Assembly (NCBI RefSeq): GCF_032484785.1
Contig: NZ_JAUETR010000002.1
Coordinates: forward strand, 930,001-994,000
From: Bradyrhizobium sp. SZCCHNS1050
GTDB lineage: Bacteria; Pseudomonadota; Alphaproteobacteria; Rhizobiales; Xanthobacteraceae
Length of the DNA: 64,000 nt
Direction of reading: 5' to 3'
The notes below the pieces were generated by a model that saw nothing but the letters and a program-made list of their open reading frames with translations, had not been told where the DNA came from and made no database searches. The translations under genes were made by a program, and so were the position numbers. How positions within the stretch are numbered: position 1 is the first letter of the stretch; each line of letters starts with the position of its first letter. Below are positions 32,657 through 39,850 of the stretch, one piece after another.

Positions 32657-33513
32657 GCGGCTTCTCCGATCCGTCCCAGCAGCCGGCCGAGCAGAACGCG
32701 CGCCAGATGCAGACGCATCGCCGCCGGAACATCGTCGCTGTCAGCGGGCGCGAGATCGGCGTCGAGCGCAGCCTGCGCCGCCGCAATCCGTGCAGCATCG
32801 ATCCGGTTGCCGGTGAGCGCTGTCTCCGCATGCCTCGCACGGGTCGGGACGTCGCCGACCGAAAAGAATGAAATGCCTATGCGCTCGATCAGATCGCCCT
32901 GGCAGGTCGCGAGCAGGCCGCAACCGACCAGTGCATAGTCGCCGCGCCGGCGGGCCAGCTCATCGAACGCAATGCGCTGGCCCGCTTGGAAGAGAGGAAC
33001 ATGAACCGCGACGAGGATCTCGCCGGGCGCGATCGCCGTCTCGAAAAGGTCGGTGAAGAAGTCATCGGCTTTGACGCGGCGCCGGCCGGACGCGCCGGCA
33101 ATCTCAATCTCGGCGTCGAGCGCCAGCACCATCGCCGGAAACTCGGAGGCTGGGTCGGCCAGCGCGACACTGCCGCCAAAGGTCCCGCGATTGCGGATGG
33201 CAGGATGCGCAACGAACGGGGCTGCGGCGCGCAACAGCGGCGCAAACTCAGCGATCAGCGGATCGGTCAGCATCTCGCAGTGCCGGGTCAAGGCGCCGAT
33301 CCGCAACCATTCGCCGTCCCGCGTGATGCCGCGCAGCTCTGCAATGTGGTTGATATCGATCAGAATTCGCGGGGCCTGAAGACGCAACGCCAGCGCCGGA
33401 ACCAGGCTCTGACCACCAGCAATGAAACGCACATCGTCGCCGGCGCCCGCATGAGCTTCGAGCGCCTCGCCGATCGTGTGTGCACGAAAATAGCTGAAAG
33501 CCCTCGCTTTCAT
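32653..33513 (-). CDS. Molybdenum hydroxylase FAD-binding (medium) subunit
   Basis: From ATG 33513 (GAGGAAACGG upstream) the subunit has 286 residues. FAD motifs FIAGGQSLVPALALRL and RNRGTFGGSVALADPASE are exact for the CoxM/XDH medium family. It is the first gene of the M-S-L operon. The longer frame to 33606 would run over the operator, so the later start is preferred. Confidence 0.94.
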   Translation of the reverse strand: MKARAFSYFRAHTIGEALEAHAGAGDDVRFIAGGQSLVPALALRLQAPRILIDINHIAELRGITRDGEWLRIGALTRHCEMLTDPLIAEFAPLLRAAAPFVAHPAIRNRGTFGGSVALADPASEFPAMVLALDAEIEIAGASGRRRVKADDFFTDLFETAIAPGEILVAVHVPLFQAGQRIAFDELARRRGDYALVGCGLLATCQGDLIERIGISFFSVGDVPTRARHAETALTGNRIDAARIAAAQAALDADLAPADSDDVPAAMRLHLARVLLGRLLGRIGEAA

Positions 33514-33555
33514 CCGTTTCCTCACCGCCAGGGCTCGCCAGCCCGGATTCCCAAA

Positions 33556-33577
33556 TTTGTGACCATCTGGTCTCAAA
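33556..33577. promoter_or_regulatory. Palindromic operator between the hydroxylase operon and its TetR regulator
   Basis: Arms TTTGTGACCA and TGGTCTCAAA flank a TC centre, a 22-bp inverted repeat with a single mismatch per arm. A second half-site, TGGTCACAAA, lies at 33622-33631. Such a site in a divergent 165-bp promoter region is the expected target of the adjacent TetR protein. Confidence 0.65.
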
Positions 33578-33678
33578 AGAGTTGCACGCAGCGGCACCGC
33601 GGTCAACCAGAAACGAACGATTGGTCACAAATCAGCTTTCGGCTATCAAGCAGACTGTCGCCGCAATCGATAGAGACC

Positions 33679-34416
33679 ATGGCTAGGACCCCGAAGACAG
33701 CGAGCGCTGAGACAACAGGCCGAGTTGATGGACGCCCGCGCAGGTCCGAGAACCGTCCTCAGGCGAGGCGCCGCAACATGCGCGCCGCCGACCGCGAGCG
33801 CGTGATCGTGGATGAAGCGATCCGCTTTTTCGCCGAGCGCGGCTTCGAAGGCCAGACGCGGGAGCTCGCCAAGCGCATGGGCATCGCGCATTCGGTGATC
33901 TACCGGCACTTCCCCAGCAAGGAAGCCCTGATCGAGCGCGTCTATCAGGAGGTCTATCTTAGCCGCTGGTCGCAGGACTGGGGCCCGCTGATCCGCGATC
34001 GCAGCCATCCACTCAAGACGCGACTGACCGGCTTCTATCTCGACTACGTGGCACGCGTGTTCGAATACAACTGGGTGCGGATCTTCGTGTTCTCCGGCAT
34101 GAAGTCGTTCGGCATCACCGGCCGCTATCTCGACCTCGTCCGGCACGAGATCATCGAGCCTGCCGCGATCGAGCTGCGGCATGAACTGCAGCTGCCAGAC
34201 GCCGCCACCTACCCTCTCGGCAGCCGCGAGACGGAGATGTTCTGGGGACTGCACGGACGCATCTTCTATCTCGCGATCCGAAAGTTCATCTACGAGACAC
34301 CGGTTCCATCAGATCTCGAGCAAACCGTGCGTGATGCGATCGACCTCTTCATGGACGGCGCCAGGCTGGCGCTCCCTCGGCTCCTGCGCGACGATCAGGC
34401 CGGACCGGCACGATGA
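33679..34416 (+). CDS. TetR/AcrR-family transcriptional regulator
   Basis: The 245-residue protein has a basic N-terminal tail (~35 residues) and then a TetR DNA-binding head: ERVIVDEAIRFFAERGFEGQTRELAKRMGIAHSVIYRHFPSKEALIERVY in outline, residues ~40-90. The C-terminal ligand domain is not close to a named subgroup. It is divergent from the Mo-hydroxylase operon and probably represses it via the palindrome at 33556-33577. The start at ATG 33679 is the first Met beyond the operator. Confidence 0.92.
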   Translation: MARTPKTASAETTGRVDGRPRRSENRPQARRRNMRAADRERVIVDEAIRFFAERGFEGQTRELAKRMGIAHSVIYRHFPSKEALIERVYQEVYLSRWSQDWGPLIRDRSHPLKTRLTGFYLDYVARVFEYNWVRIFVFSGMKSFGITGRYLDLVRHEIIEPAAIELRHELQLPDAATYPLGSRETEMFWGLHGRIFYLAIRKFIYETPVPSDLEQTVRDAIDLFMDGARLALPRLLRDDQAGPAR

Positions 34417-34438
34417 TCCGGCCCGTCGTCGATGACCG

Positions 34439-34645
34439 TCACGCCGTCCGGCCGCGCCCGCCCTTGATCTTCGCGGCGACGAGATAGGATAGCGGCATGG
34501 CGACGACGAATCCGACCAGCGCCGCCAACGGCAGGTCTTTCATCGGACTCGCGACCAGCCCCTGCACCGTCAACAATGCCGTCACCGCGCTGCCTGCCAG
34601 CACCGTGCCCAGCATGACCCAGATGAGAATTGCGACCTTGAACAT
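34439..34645 (-). CDS. Small two-helix membrane protein
   Basis: This 68-residue product, with GGAGAAAGACAG before ATG 34645, has two transmembrane stretches: FKVAILIWVMLGTVLAGSAVTALL and LAALVGFVVAMPLSYLVAAKI. It has a basic end. No known domain is recognised, although similar small proteins occur in many Bradyrhizobium genomes. It stands alone between the TetR gene and the ccoG operon terminator. Confidence 0.7.
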   Translation of the reverse strand: MFKVAILIWVMLGTVLAGSAVTALLTVQGLVASPMKDLPLAALVGFVVAMPLSYLVAAKIKGGRGRTA

Positions 34646-34746
34646 CTGTCTTTCTCCGTCAGTAGGAAAGCTTCCGATCCCTTGACGCGAGAATGCTCTG
34701 CCTGCGGCTTCGAGCCGGCATTGATTTGGAACAACCGGACTCAGCA

Positions 34747-34779
34747 ATCGAGGGAGGAGCGACCTGCTCCTCCCTCGAT
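34747..34779 (-). terminator. Perfect 14-bp hairpin downstream of ccoG
   Basis: ATCGAGGGAGGAGC (34747-34760) pairs perfectly with GCTCCTCCCTCGAT (34766-34779) over a 5-nt loop. It lies 64 bp beyond the ccoG stop and probably ends that operon. No T-tract follows. Confidence 0.6.
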
Positions 34780-34842
34780 CAATCCCGATGAGCCGACAGA
34801 ATGTCGCCGACGCCTTACAGTCGGCGATCGAACGACGCTGCT

Positions 34843-36288
34843 CTATCGTGTCCCCGGAACGAAGTGATCGCGCTTGCTGACCGACGTCCCGGTCGCCGGA
34901 TCCGTGATCTTGATCTCGATGTCCACCGGCGCCGAGGGAAGGTCGGCCCCCTTGGCCTCGATCGACATGCGGATCTCGCGGGTCTGATCCTGGCCGACGT
35001 CGATCACCATACGACCGTCCTGCTCGCGCGTTTCGCCGGCCACCGTCACCTTGGCGTTCGGAAGCCCCACGACGTCCAGCACGAAGTCGCGCGGCCCGCG
35101 CTTGTTGAGCAGACGAACCGTGTAGTCGTTGCGGACGCCGCCATCCGACAACTGCACGAACAGCGGGTTACGTTCATGCAGCACGTTGATGCCCATCGTG
35201 CCGCGCGTCACCAGCGAGTACAGCATGATCCCGCCGACGATCGCGATGAAGGTCGCATAGATGATCGTGCGCGGTCGGATGATCCGGTAGATCTCGGGCT
35301 TGCCTTCCTTGCGGCGCTGGACGTTGATGTCGGTGTCGTAACCGATGAGGCCCGTCGGACGGCCGATCTGGGTCATCACGCTGTCGCAGGCATCGATGCA
35401 CAGGCTGCACTGGATGCAGCCGAGCTGGATGCCGTGGCGGATGTCGACGCCGGTCGGGCAGACGTTGACGCATTGATGGCAGTCGATGCAATCCCCGGCG
35501 GGTGCGCCCTGCAGCCGTGCAGCTTCCGCCTTCTTGACCGACATGCGCGGCTCGCCGCGGTCGCCCTTGTAGGTGACGTTGAGCGCCCACTCGTCGGTCA
35601 GCGCCGCCTGGATGCGCGGCCACGGGCACATGTAGATGCAGACCTGCTCGCGAGCGTGGCCGGCGAACACATAAGTCGTCGCCGTCAGGATGCCGATCCA
35701 GAGATAGGCGGTGAACGGCGCCTGGAAGGTGGCGAGGTCCTTCACCAGGGTCGGCGCATCGTCGAAATACAGCACCCAGGCGCCACCGGTCCACCAGCCG
35801 ATCATGATCCAGAGGAAATGCTTCAGCGCGGCCTGGCGGATGTGGGTGAAGGTCCAGCCGCGCTTGTCGCTGAGCATGCGCTCACGGCGGTCGCCCTCGG
35901 CCCAGCGCTCGACGGCGTAGAACAGGTCGGTCCACACCGTCTGCGGACAGAGATAGCCGCACCACAGCCGGCCGGCGACCGCGTTCATCAGGAACAGGGC
36001 GACCGCCGCGATGATGAGCAGGCCGGTGAAGTAGTAGACCTCCTGCGGCCACAGCTCGATGAAGAAGAAGTAGAACCGGCGATGCGGGAAATCGACCAGC
36101 ACCGCCTGGTTCGGCATGCCGGGTCCGCGATCCCAGCGGACGAAGGGCAGCAGGTAGTAGATGCCGAGCGTGATGCACAGGATCGTCCACTTGATGCGCC
36201 GGAAGCGGCCGTGCACGGCCGCCGGATAGACCTTGTCGCGCGCCTTGTAGAGCGGCCCGACGATATAGGTTTCGTCCGAGTCAGCCAT
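34843..36288 (-). CDS. ccoG: Cytochrome cbb3 oxidase accessory protein CcoG (FixG/RdxA-like)
   Basis: The 481-residue membrane ferredoxin has five or so transmembrane helices in the N-terminal half (including GLLIIAAVALFLMNAVAGRLWCGYLCPQTVW). Two [4Fe-4S] motifs are intact: CIDCHQCVNVCP and CIQCSLCIDACD. A C-terminal IgG-like periplasmic domain ends it. CcoG reduces Cu(II) for cbb3 oxidase assembly. Here it is not beside ccoNOPQ but ends a thiol/sulfide operon, so it may serve another redox role in this locus. Confidence 0.93.
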   Translation of the reverse strand: MADSDETYIVGPLYKARDKVYPAAVHGRFRRIKWTILCITLGIYYLLPFVRWDRGPGMPNQAVLVDFPHRRFYFFFIELWPQEVYYFTGLLIIAAVALFLMNAVAGRLWCGYLCPQTVWTDLFYAVERWAEGDRRERMLSDKRGWTFTHIRQAALKHFLWIMIGWWTGGAWVLYFDDAPTLVKDLATFQAPFTAYLWIGILTATTYVFAGHAREQVCIYMCPWPRIQAALTDEWALNVTYKGDRGEPRMSVKKAEAARLQGAPAGDCIDCHQCVNVCPTGVDIRHGIQLGCIQCSLCIDACDSVMTQIGRPTGLIGYDTDINVQRRKEGKPEIYRIIRPRTIIYATFIAIVGGIMLYSLVTRGTMGINVLHERNPLFVQLSDGGVRNDYTVRLLNKRGPRDFVLDVVGLPNAKVTVAGETREQDGRMVIDVGQDQTREIRMSIEAKGADLPSAPVDIEIKITDPATGTSVSKRDHFVPGTR

Positions 36289-36325
36289 GATATCCCCGCT
36301 TCATCTTGCCGTCCTTCCGACCGAT

Positions 36326-36529
36326 TCAGGAGAACGCGTTGCCGCTTTTGAGCCCCAGCTTCTTGAAGACGATCGCCGCCGGGCAGAAGCCCGTGAACGA
36401 GGCCTGGATCATGTTCACGCCCGCAAAGGCCGCCAGCAAGAACCAGTAGGGACTGACGTACCAGCCCAGCGTCAGGCTGAGCAGGACGACGACGCCCGCG
36501 AAGGTGAGAACTGCTTTGTCGACGTTCAT
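36326..36529 (-). CDS. DUF2892/YgaP-like small inner-membrane protein
   Basis: The 67-residue product starts at ATG 36529 after GAAGGAGTATGTC. It contains the family pattern NVDKAVLTFAGVVVLLSLTLG, YWFLLAAFAGVNMIQASFTGFCPAAIVFKKLGL, with a CP in the loop. Such domains occur alone or fused to rhodanese (YgaP) and accompany reactive-sulfur genes. It lies in the sqr-trxC-ccoG operon. Confidence 0.88.
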   Translation of the reverse strand: MNVDKAVLTFAGVVVLLSLTLGWYVSPYWFLLAAFAGVNMIQASFTGFCPAAIVFKKLGLKSGNAFS

Positions 36530-36590
36530 GACATACTCCTTCATGGTTGCATTTGAGCGTAATCAAGCAAGTGCCGGCCCGGCCGTACGG

Positions 36591-37031
36591 CTACTGCCGC
36601 AGGCCGGACAGTGTCCAGGCGACGATTCGTTGCGAGTCCATCGCACCCGAGATTCGCGCCAGCTCCCGCCCCTGCTGCAGCAGCAGCATGGTCGGAATTC
36701 CGGAGATGCCGAGCCGCGCCGACACCTCCGGCGCCTCGTCCGAGTTCAGCTTCAGAAGCTGCACACGCGGCTCCAGCTCTTGCGCAGCGCGCGCGAACAT
36801 CGGCGCCATCGCGCGGCACGGGCCGCACCATGGCGCCCAGACGTCGACGAGCAGCGGCAGACTGCTATGCGCGACATGGCGTTCGAACGCGGCCTGGTCG
36901 ACCTCGATCGGATGGCCGCTGAACAGCGGCGTATGACACTTGCCGCATTTCCCCTGCGTCGGCGCCCGGTCCGCGGGCAGACGGTTGATCTGCCCGCAAT
37001 GGCCGCACACGATCTGCAAACCGTTGCTCAT
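36591..37031 (-). CDS. trxC: Thioredoxin 2
   Basis: The 146-residue protein has an N-terminal zinc finger (VCGHCGQ ... GKCGKCHTPLF, two CxxC pairs) followed by a thioredoxin fold with active site WAPWCGPCRAMAP and the cis-Pro SGIPTML. This two-part layout is specific to TrxC, which reduces protein disulfides and persulfides under oxidative stress. It overlaps the end of sqr by 4 bp. Confidence 0.95.
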   Translation of the reverse strand: MSNGLQIVCGHCGQINRLPADRAPTQGKCGKCHTPLFSGHPIEVDQAAFERHVAHSSLPLLVDVWAPWCGPCRAMAPMFARAAQELEPRVQLLKLNSDEAPEVSARLGISGIPTMLLLQQGRELARISGAMDSQRIVAWTLSGLRQ

Positions 37032-38314
37032 GTGCCGGTCCTGACTTCCTTGATCTTGGCGATGTTGAGCCGGTCGAGCAGGAACTTTTCGTAGAACGGC
37101 TCGGGCGTCCCGCGCCTCATCTTGCGCAGGAAGTACTTCTCGAAGGCGACCTTGGCATAGTGCACCCACTCTCCCTTCGACGACCAGTTGACGTTGCGCG
37201 GCGGGATCTGCGGCTGGGCCAGGAAGGCGACGCCGGAATCGCCGAAATCGGCAAGACAGATCGCGTTCCAGGTCGGCTCGGCCTTTGGCTCCTGGCCGCG
37301 CAGCAGCGCCCCGATGTTCAAGGCCGTCGCCGTCACCATCGATTCGATCATGAAGCCGGTCTTGGGCACGCCGACCGGCACCGGCGTCGGCCCGATCGGC
37401 GGAATCGCAACGCAGACGCCGATGGCAAACACGTTGGGGAAGGTCGGATTACGCTGATGCTTGTCCACGACGACGAAGCCGCGGGGATTGGTGAGCTTGT
37501 CGATGCCGCGGACGGCTCCCACGCCGCGAAAGGCGGGCAGCATCATCGAATAGGCAAACGGTAGCTCGTGCGTCTTGCGGACGGTGCCGTCGTCGGCGAC
37601 CTCCTCCACGAACATGCGGCCATCCTCGACCTTGGTGACGCGCGCGCTGGTGATCCACTTGATGTGCTTTTCGCGCATCTCGCTTTCCAGCAGACCCTTG
37701 GTGTCGCCGACGCCGTCGAGGCCGAGATGGCCGATATAGGGCTCGGAGGTCACGAAGGTCATCGGCACCTGATCGCGCATCTTGCGCCGGCGCAGCTCGG
37801 TTTCCAGGATGAACAGGAATTCGTAAGCGGGGCCGAAGCATGAGGCGCCCTGTACCGCACCGACGATCACGGGCCCGGGTTTCTCGGCGAGCCTGTCAAA
37901 GGCCGCCTTGGCATGAGCGGCGTGGTCGACGTGGCACACGGATTGCGTATGCCCATCGGGTCCAAGCCCCGGGATTTCGTCGAAGGCGAGTTCGGGACCG
38001 GTGGCGACGACGAGATAATCGTATGCCACCATGCCGCCGTCCGTCAGCTCGACCTGGTTCTCGGCCGGATGCACGCGCTTGGCGCCCTGCGTCAGCAGCC
38101 GGATGCCCTTGCGCTGCATGACGTCGACCAGATCGATCTCGATCTCGTCGCGCTTGCGCCAGCCCACGGCCACCCAGGGGTTGGATGGCACGAAATGATA
38201 GGAGGAGCCCTGCGAGACGACGGTCACGCGATCCTCCTTCCTCAGTTGCGGCAACATTTCATAAGCCATCAGCGAGCCGCTCAGCCCCGCCCCGATCACC
38301 ACGATTTCCGCCAT
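37028..38314 (-). CDS. sqr: Sulfide:quinone oxidoreductase, type I
   Basis: This 428-residue flavoprotein opens with the FAD dinucleotide fold VVIGAGLSGSLMAYEM. Counting from Met1, cysteines fall at 127 (QSVCHVD), 159 (GASCFGP) and 353 (NAICLADFGDSG). These are the positions of the three essential cysteines reported for the Rhodobacter capsulatus enzyme. PVPVGVPKTGFMIESM is the quinone-side signature. It oxidises sulfide to polysulfide or persulfide at the membrane. It is the first gene of the minus-strand operon and divergent from the ArsR regulator. Confidence 0.9.
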   Translation of the reverse strand: MAEIVVIGAGLSGSLMAYEMLPQLRKEDRVTVVSQGSSYHFVPSNPWVAVGWRKRDEIEIDLVDVMQRKGIRLLTQGAKRVHPAENQVELTDGGMVAYDYLVVATGPELAFDEIPGLGPDGHTQSVCHVDHAAHAKAAFDRLAEKPGPVIVGAVQGASCFGPAYEFLFILETELRRRKMRDQVPMTFVTSEPYIGHLGLDGVGDTKGLLESEMREKHIKWITSARVTKVEDGRMFVEEVADDGTVRKTHELPFAYSMMLPAFRGVGAVRGIDKLTNPRGFVVVDKHQRNPTFPNVFAIGVCVAIPPIGPTPVPVGVPKTGFMIESMVTATALNIGALLRGQEPKAEPTWNAICLADFGDSGVAFLAQPQIPPRNVNWSSKGEWVHYAKVAFEKYFLRKMRRGTPEPFYEKFLLDRLNIAKIKEVRTGT

Positions 38315-38383
38315 TGGGATCCTCCATCCGCACTTGATTCATTCTTGCTTCATGTCACCGCGGCGCCGCCGCCGGCCTTGACT

Positions 38384-38405
38384 ATATATTCGAATATCTG
38401 TATAT
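38384..38405. promoter_or_regulatory. AT-rich palindromic operator between sqr and the ArsR-type regulator
   Basis: The perfect 12-bp palindrome ATATTCGAATAT (38386-38397) is extended by ATAT/TATA steps on both sides (38384-38405) in an otherwise G+C-rich genome. It lies 17 bp before the regulator start and about 80 bp before sqr. It is probably both an operator and part of the promoter -10 regions. Confidence 0.6.
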
Positions 38406-38413
38406 ACGCAACT

Positions 38414-38734
38414 ATGAAAATTAACGCTGACATCATGGAGGCGGCGGCGGACCAGGCCAGCGACCTGCTGAAGGCGCTGTCGAACCGCCATCGCCTCCTG
38501 ATCATCTGCCAGCTGGTCGACGACGAGCGGTCGGTCGGAGAACTCGCCGAGTTTCTCGGCCTGCGCGATTCGACCGTGTCGCAGCACCTGGCGCTCCTGC
38601 GCAAGGACGGCCTGGTCACCGCCAGGCGCGAGGGGCAGACGATCTACTATTCGATCACAAGCGATCCGGCCCGCGAGGTCCTCAAGACGCTCTATCAGGT
38701 GTACTGCGGGCCGAGACCGTTACCGAGACTATGA
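38414..38734 (+). CDS. ArsR-family repressor of the SqrR/BigR/YgaV persulfide-sensor type
   Basis: The 106-residue winged-helix protein contains ALSNRHRLLIICQLVDDERSV and the recognition helix RDSTVSQHLALLRKDGLV. Its only two cysteines are Cys32 and Cys98. Their 66-residue spacing equals that of the sensor pair in SqrR (Cys41/Cys107), and metal-binding motifs of ArsR/SmtB are absent. It is expected to leave DNA when the cysteines form a tetrasulfide or disulfide. It sits between sqr and the RND pump genes, which it probably controls. Confidence 0.87.
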   Translation: MKINADIMEAAADQASDLLKALSNRHRLLIICQLVDDERSVGELAEFLGLRDSTVSQHLALLRKDGLVTARREGQTIYYSITSDPAREVLKTLYQVYCGPRPLPRL

Positions 38735-38735
38735 G

Positions 38736-38752
38736 GATGCCGGACCGGCATC
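38736..38752 (+). terminator. Short hairpin just after the ArsR-type gene
   Basis: GATGCCG (38736-38742) pairs with CGGCATC (38746-38752) over a 3-nt loop, 1 bp past the stop codon. With no T-run it could be a partial terminator tuning read-through into the pump genes, or merely a transcript-stabilising stem. Confidence 0.35.
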
Positions 38753-38860
38753 TTGACCGATATCAAACGGGAACTCCCATCCAGGTGAGATGTCTGCAGC
38801 CGGCTGCGGACGGCTCGCCCGAACCTCACAAATCGAATCAAACCAGACAGGAATAGGCTG

Positions 38861-39850
38861 ATGCGCAGATTATCGGTCCTGAGCTTGATCGCCGCGATGG
38901 CGTGGCAGGCAGCGCCGGCCCTTGCGGAGACGCTGACGGTGGCGCCGCGGCAGGTCGCCGACGAGAAGGCGGTGTTCGCGACGGTGGAGAGCATCAGCGT
39001 GGTCCCTGCCCGCGGCCGCATCGGCGGCACCATCGTGCAGCTTTCGGTGCGCGAAGGCGACCCGGTCAGGCGCGGCCAGCCCATCGCCTCGATCGGCGAC
39101 GACAAACTGGCCCTGCAGATCAAATCGCTCGACGCCCAGATCGAGGCGCTGCAGGCGCAAGCGAACCAGGCGCAGATCGACTTCACCCGCACCGAGGGCC
39201 TCGTCGAGCGCGGCACCCTGCCCCGCATCAAGCTCGACGAGACGCGCACGGCGCTGAACGTCGCCGAGAACGGGCTGCGGGCCAAGACTGCCGAGCGTGC
39301 CGTGGTAAACCAGCAGATGACTGAGGGCCAGGTGCTGGCTCCCGATGACGGCCGCGTGTTGAAGAAGCTGGTTGCCGTCGGATCTGTGGTTCTGCCCGGC
39401 GATCCCGTGGTCACGGTGGCGCAGCAGAACTTCAAGCTGCGACTGCGCGTGCCCGAGCGCCACGCTCTCTTTCTCAAGGCCGGCGACAAGGTCCGGGTCG
39501 ACGGTGCCGAGTTCGGCGACAGCGCCGACAAATGGGGGGTGATCGACTTGGTCTATCCGCAGATCGAGGAAGGCCGTGTCGTGGCCGACGCGATCGTCTC
39601 CGGTCTCGGCCAGTATTTCGTCGGCGACCGGCTCCGGGTCTGGATCTCCGGCGGCCAACGCGATGCCTACGTGATCCCGCAGCGCTACGTCACAACACGG
39701 TTCGGCATCGATTATGTCCAGTTGCAGCAAGGGACGCAGAAGGTGAGCGTTCCGGTGCAGCGCGGCCGCGCTCTGCCGAGCGCCGATCTCCCCGATGGAC
39801 TCGAAATCCTGTCCGGCCTGCGCGCCGGCGACCAGTTGGTGCAGCCGTGA
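38861..39850 (+). CDS. RND efflux pump periplasmic adaptor (membrane fusion protein)
   Basis: The 329-residue protein has a signal peptide (SLIAAMAWQAAPALAE) and the adaptor layout: lipoyl half RGRIGGTIVQLSVREGDPVRRGQ, alpha-hairpin ALQIKSLDAQIEALQAQANQAQ, and lipoyl return APDDGRVLKKLVAVGSVV. A beta-barrel and membrane-proximal domain follow. It links the inner-membrane RND transporter to an outer-membrane channel, which is not encoded nearby. Its stop overlaps the GTG start of the pump gene. Confidence 0.92.
   Translation: MRRLSVLSLIAAMAWQAAPALAETLTVAPRQVADEKAVFATVESISVVPARGRIGGTIVQLSVREGDPVRRGQPIASIGDDKLALQIKSLDAQIEALQAQANQAQIDFTRTEGLVERGTLPRIKLDETRTALNVAENGLRAKTAERAVVNQQMTEGQVLAPDDGRVLKKLVAVGSVVLPGDPVVTVAQQNFKLRLRVPERHALFLKAGDKVRVDGAEFGDSADKWGVIDLVYPQIEEGRVVADAIVSGLGQYFVGDRLRVWISGGQRDAYVIPQRYVTTRFGIDYVQLQQGTQKVSVPVQRGRALPSADLPDGLEILSGLRAGDQLVQP

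Noticed and set aside
29751..33513. Aerobic carbon monoxide dehydrogenase (coxMSL)
   Set aside because: The large subunit lacks the Cys-containing AYRCSFR loop of form I and also differs from form II. No coxD-G accessory genes are present.
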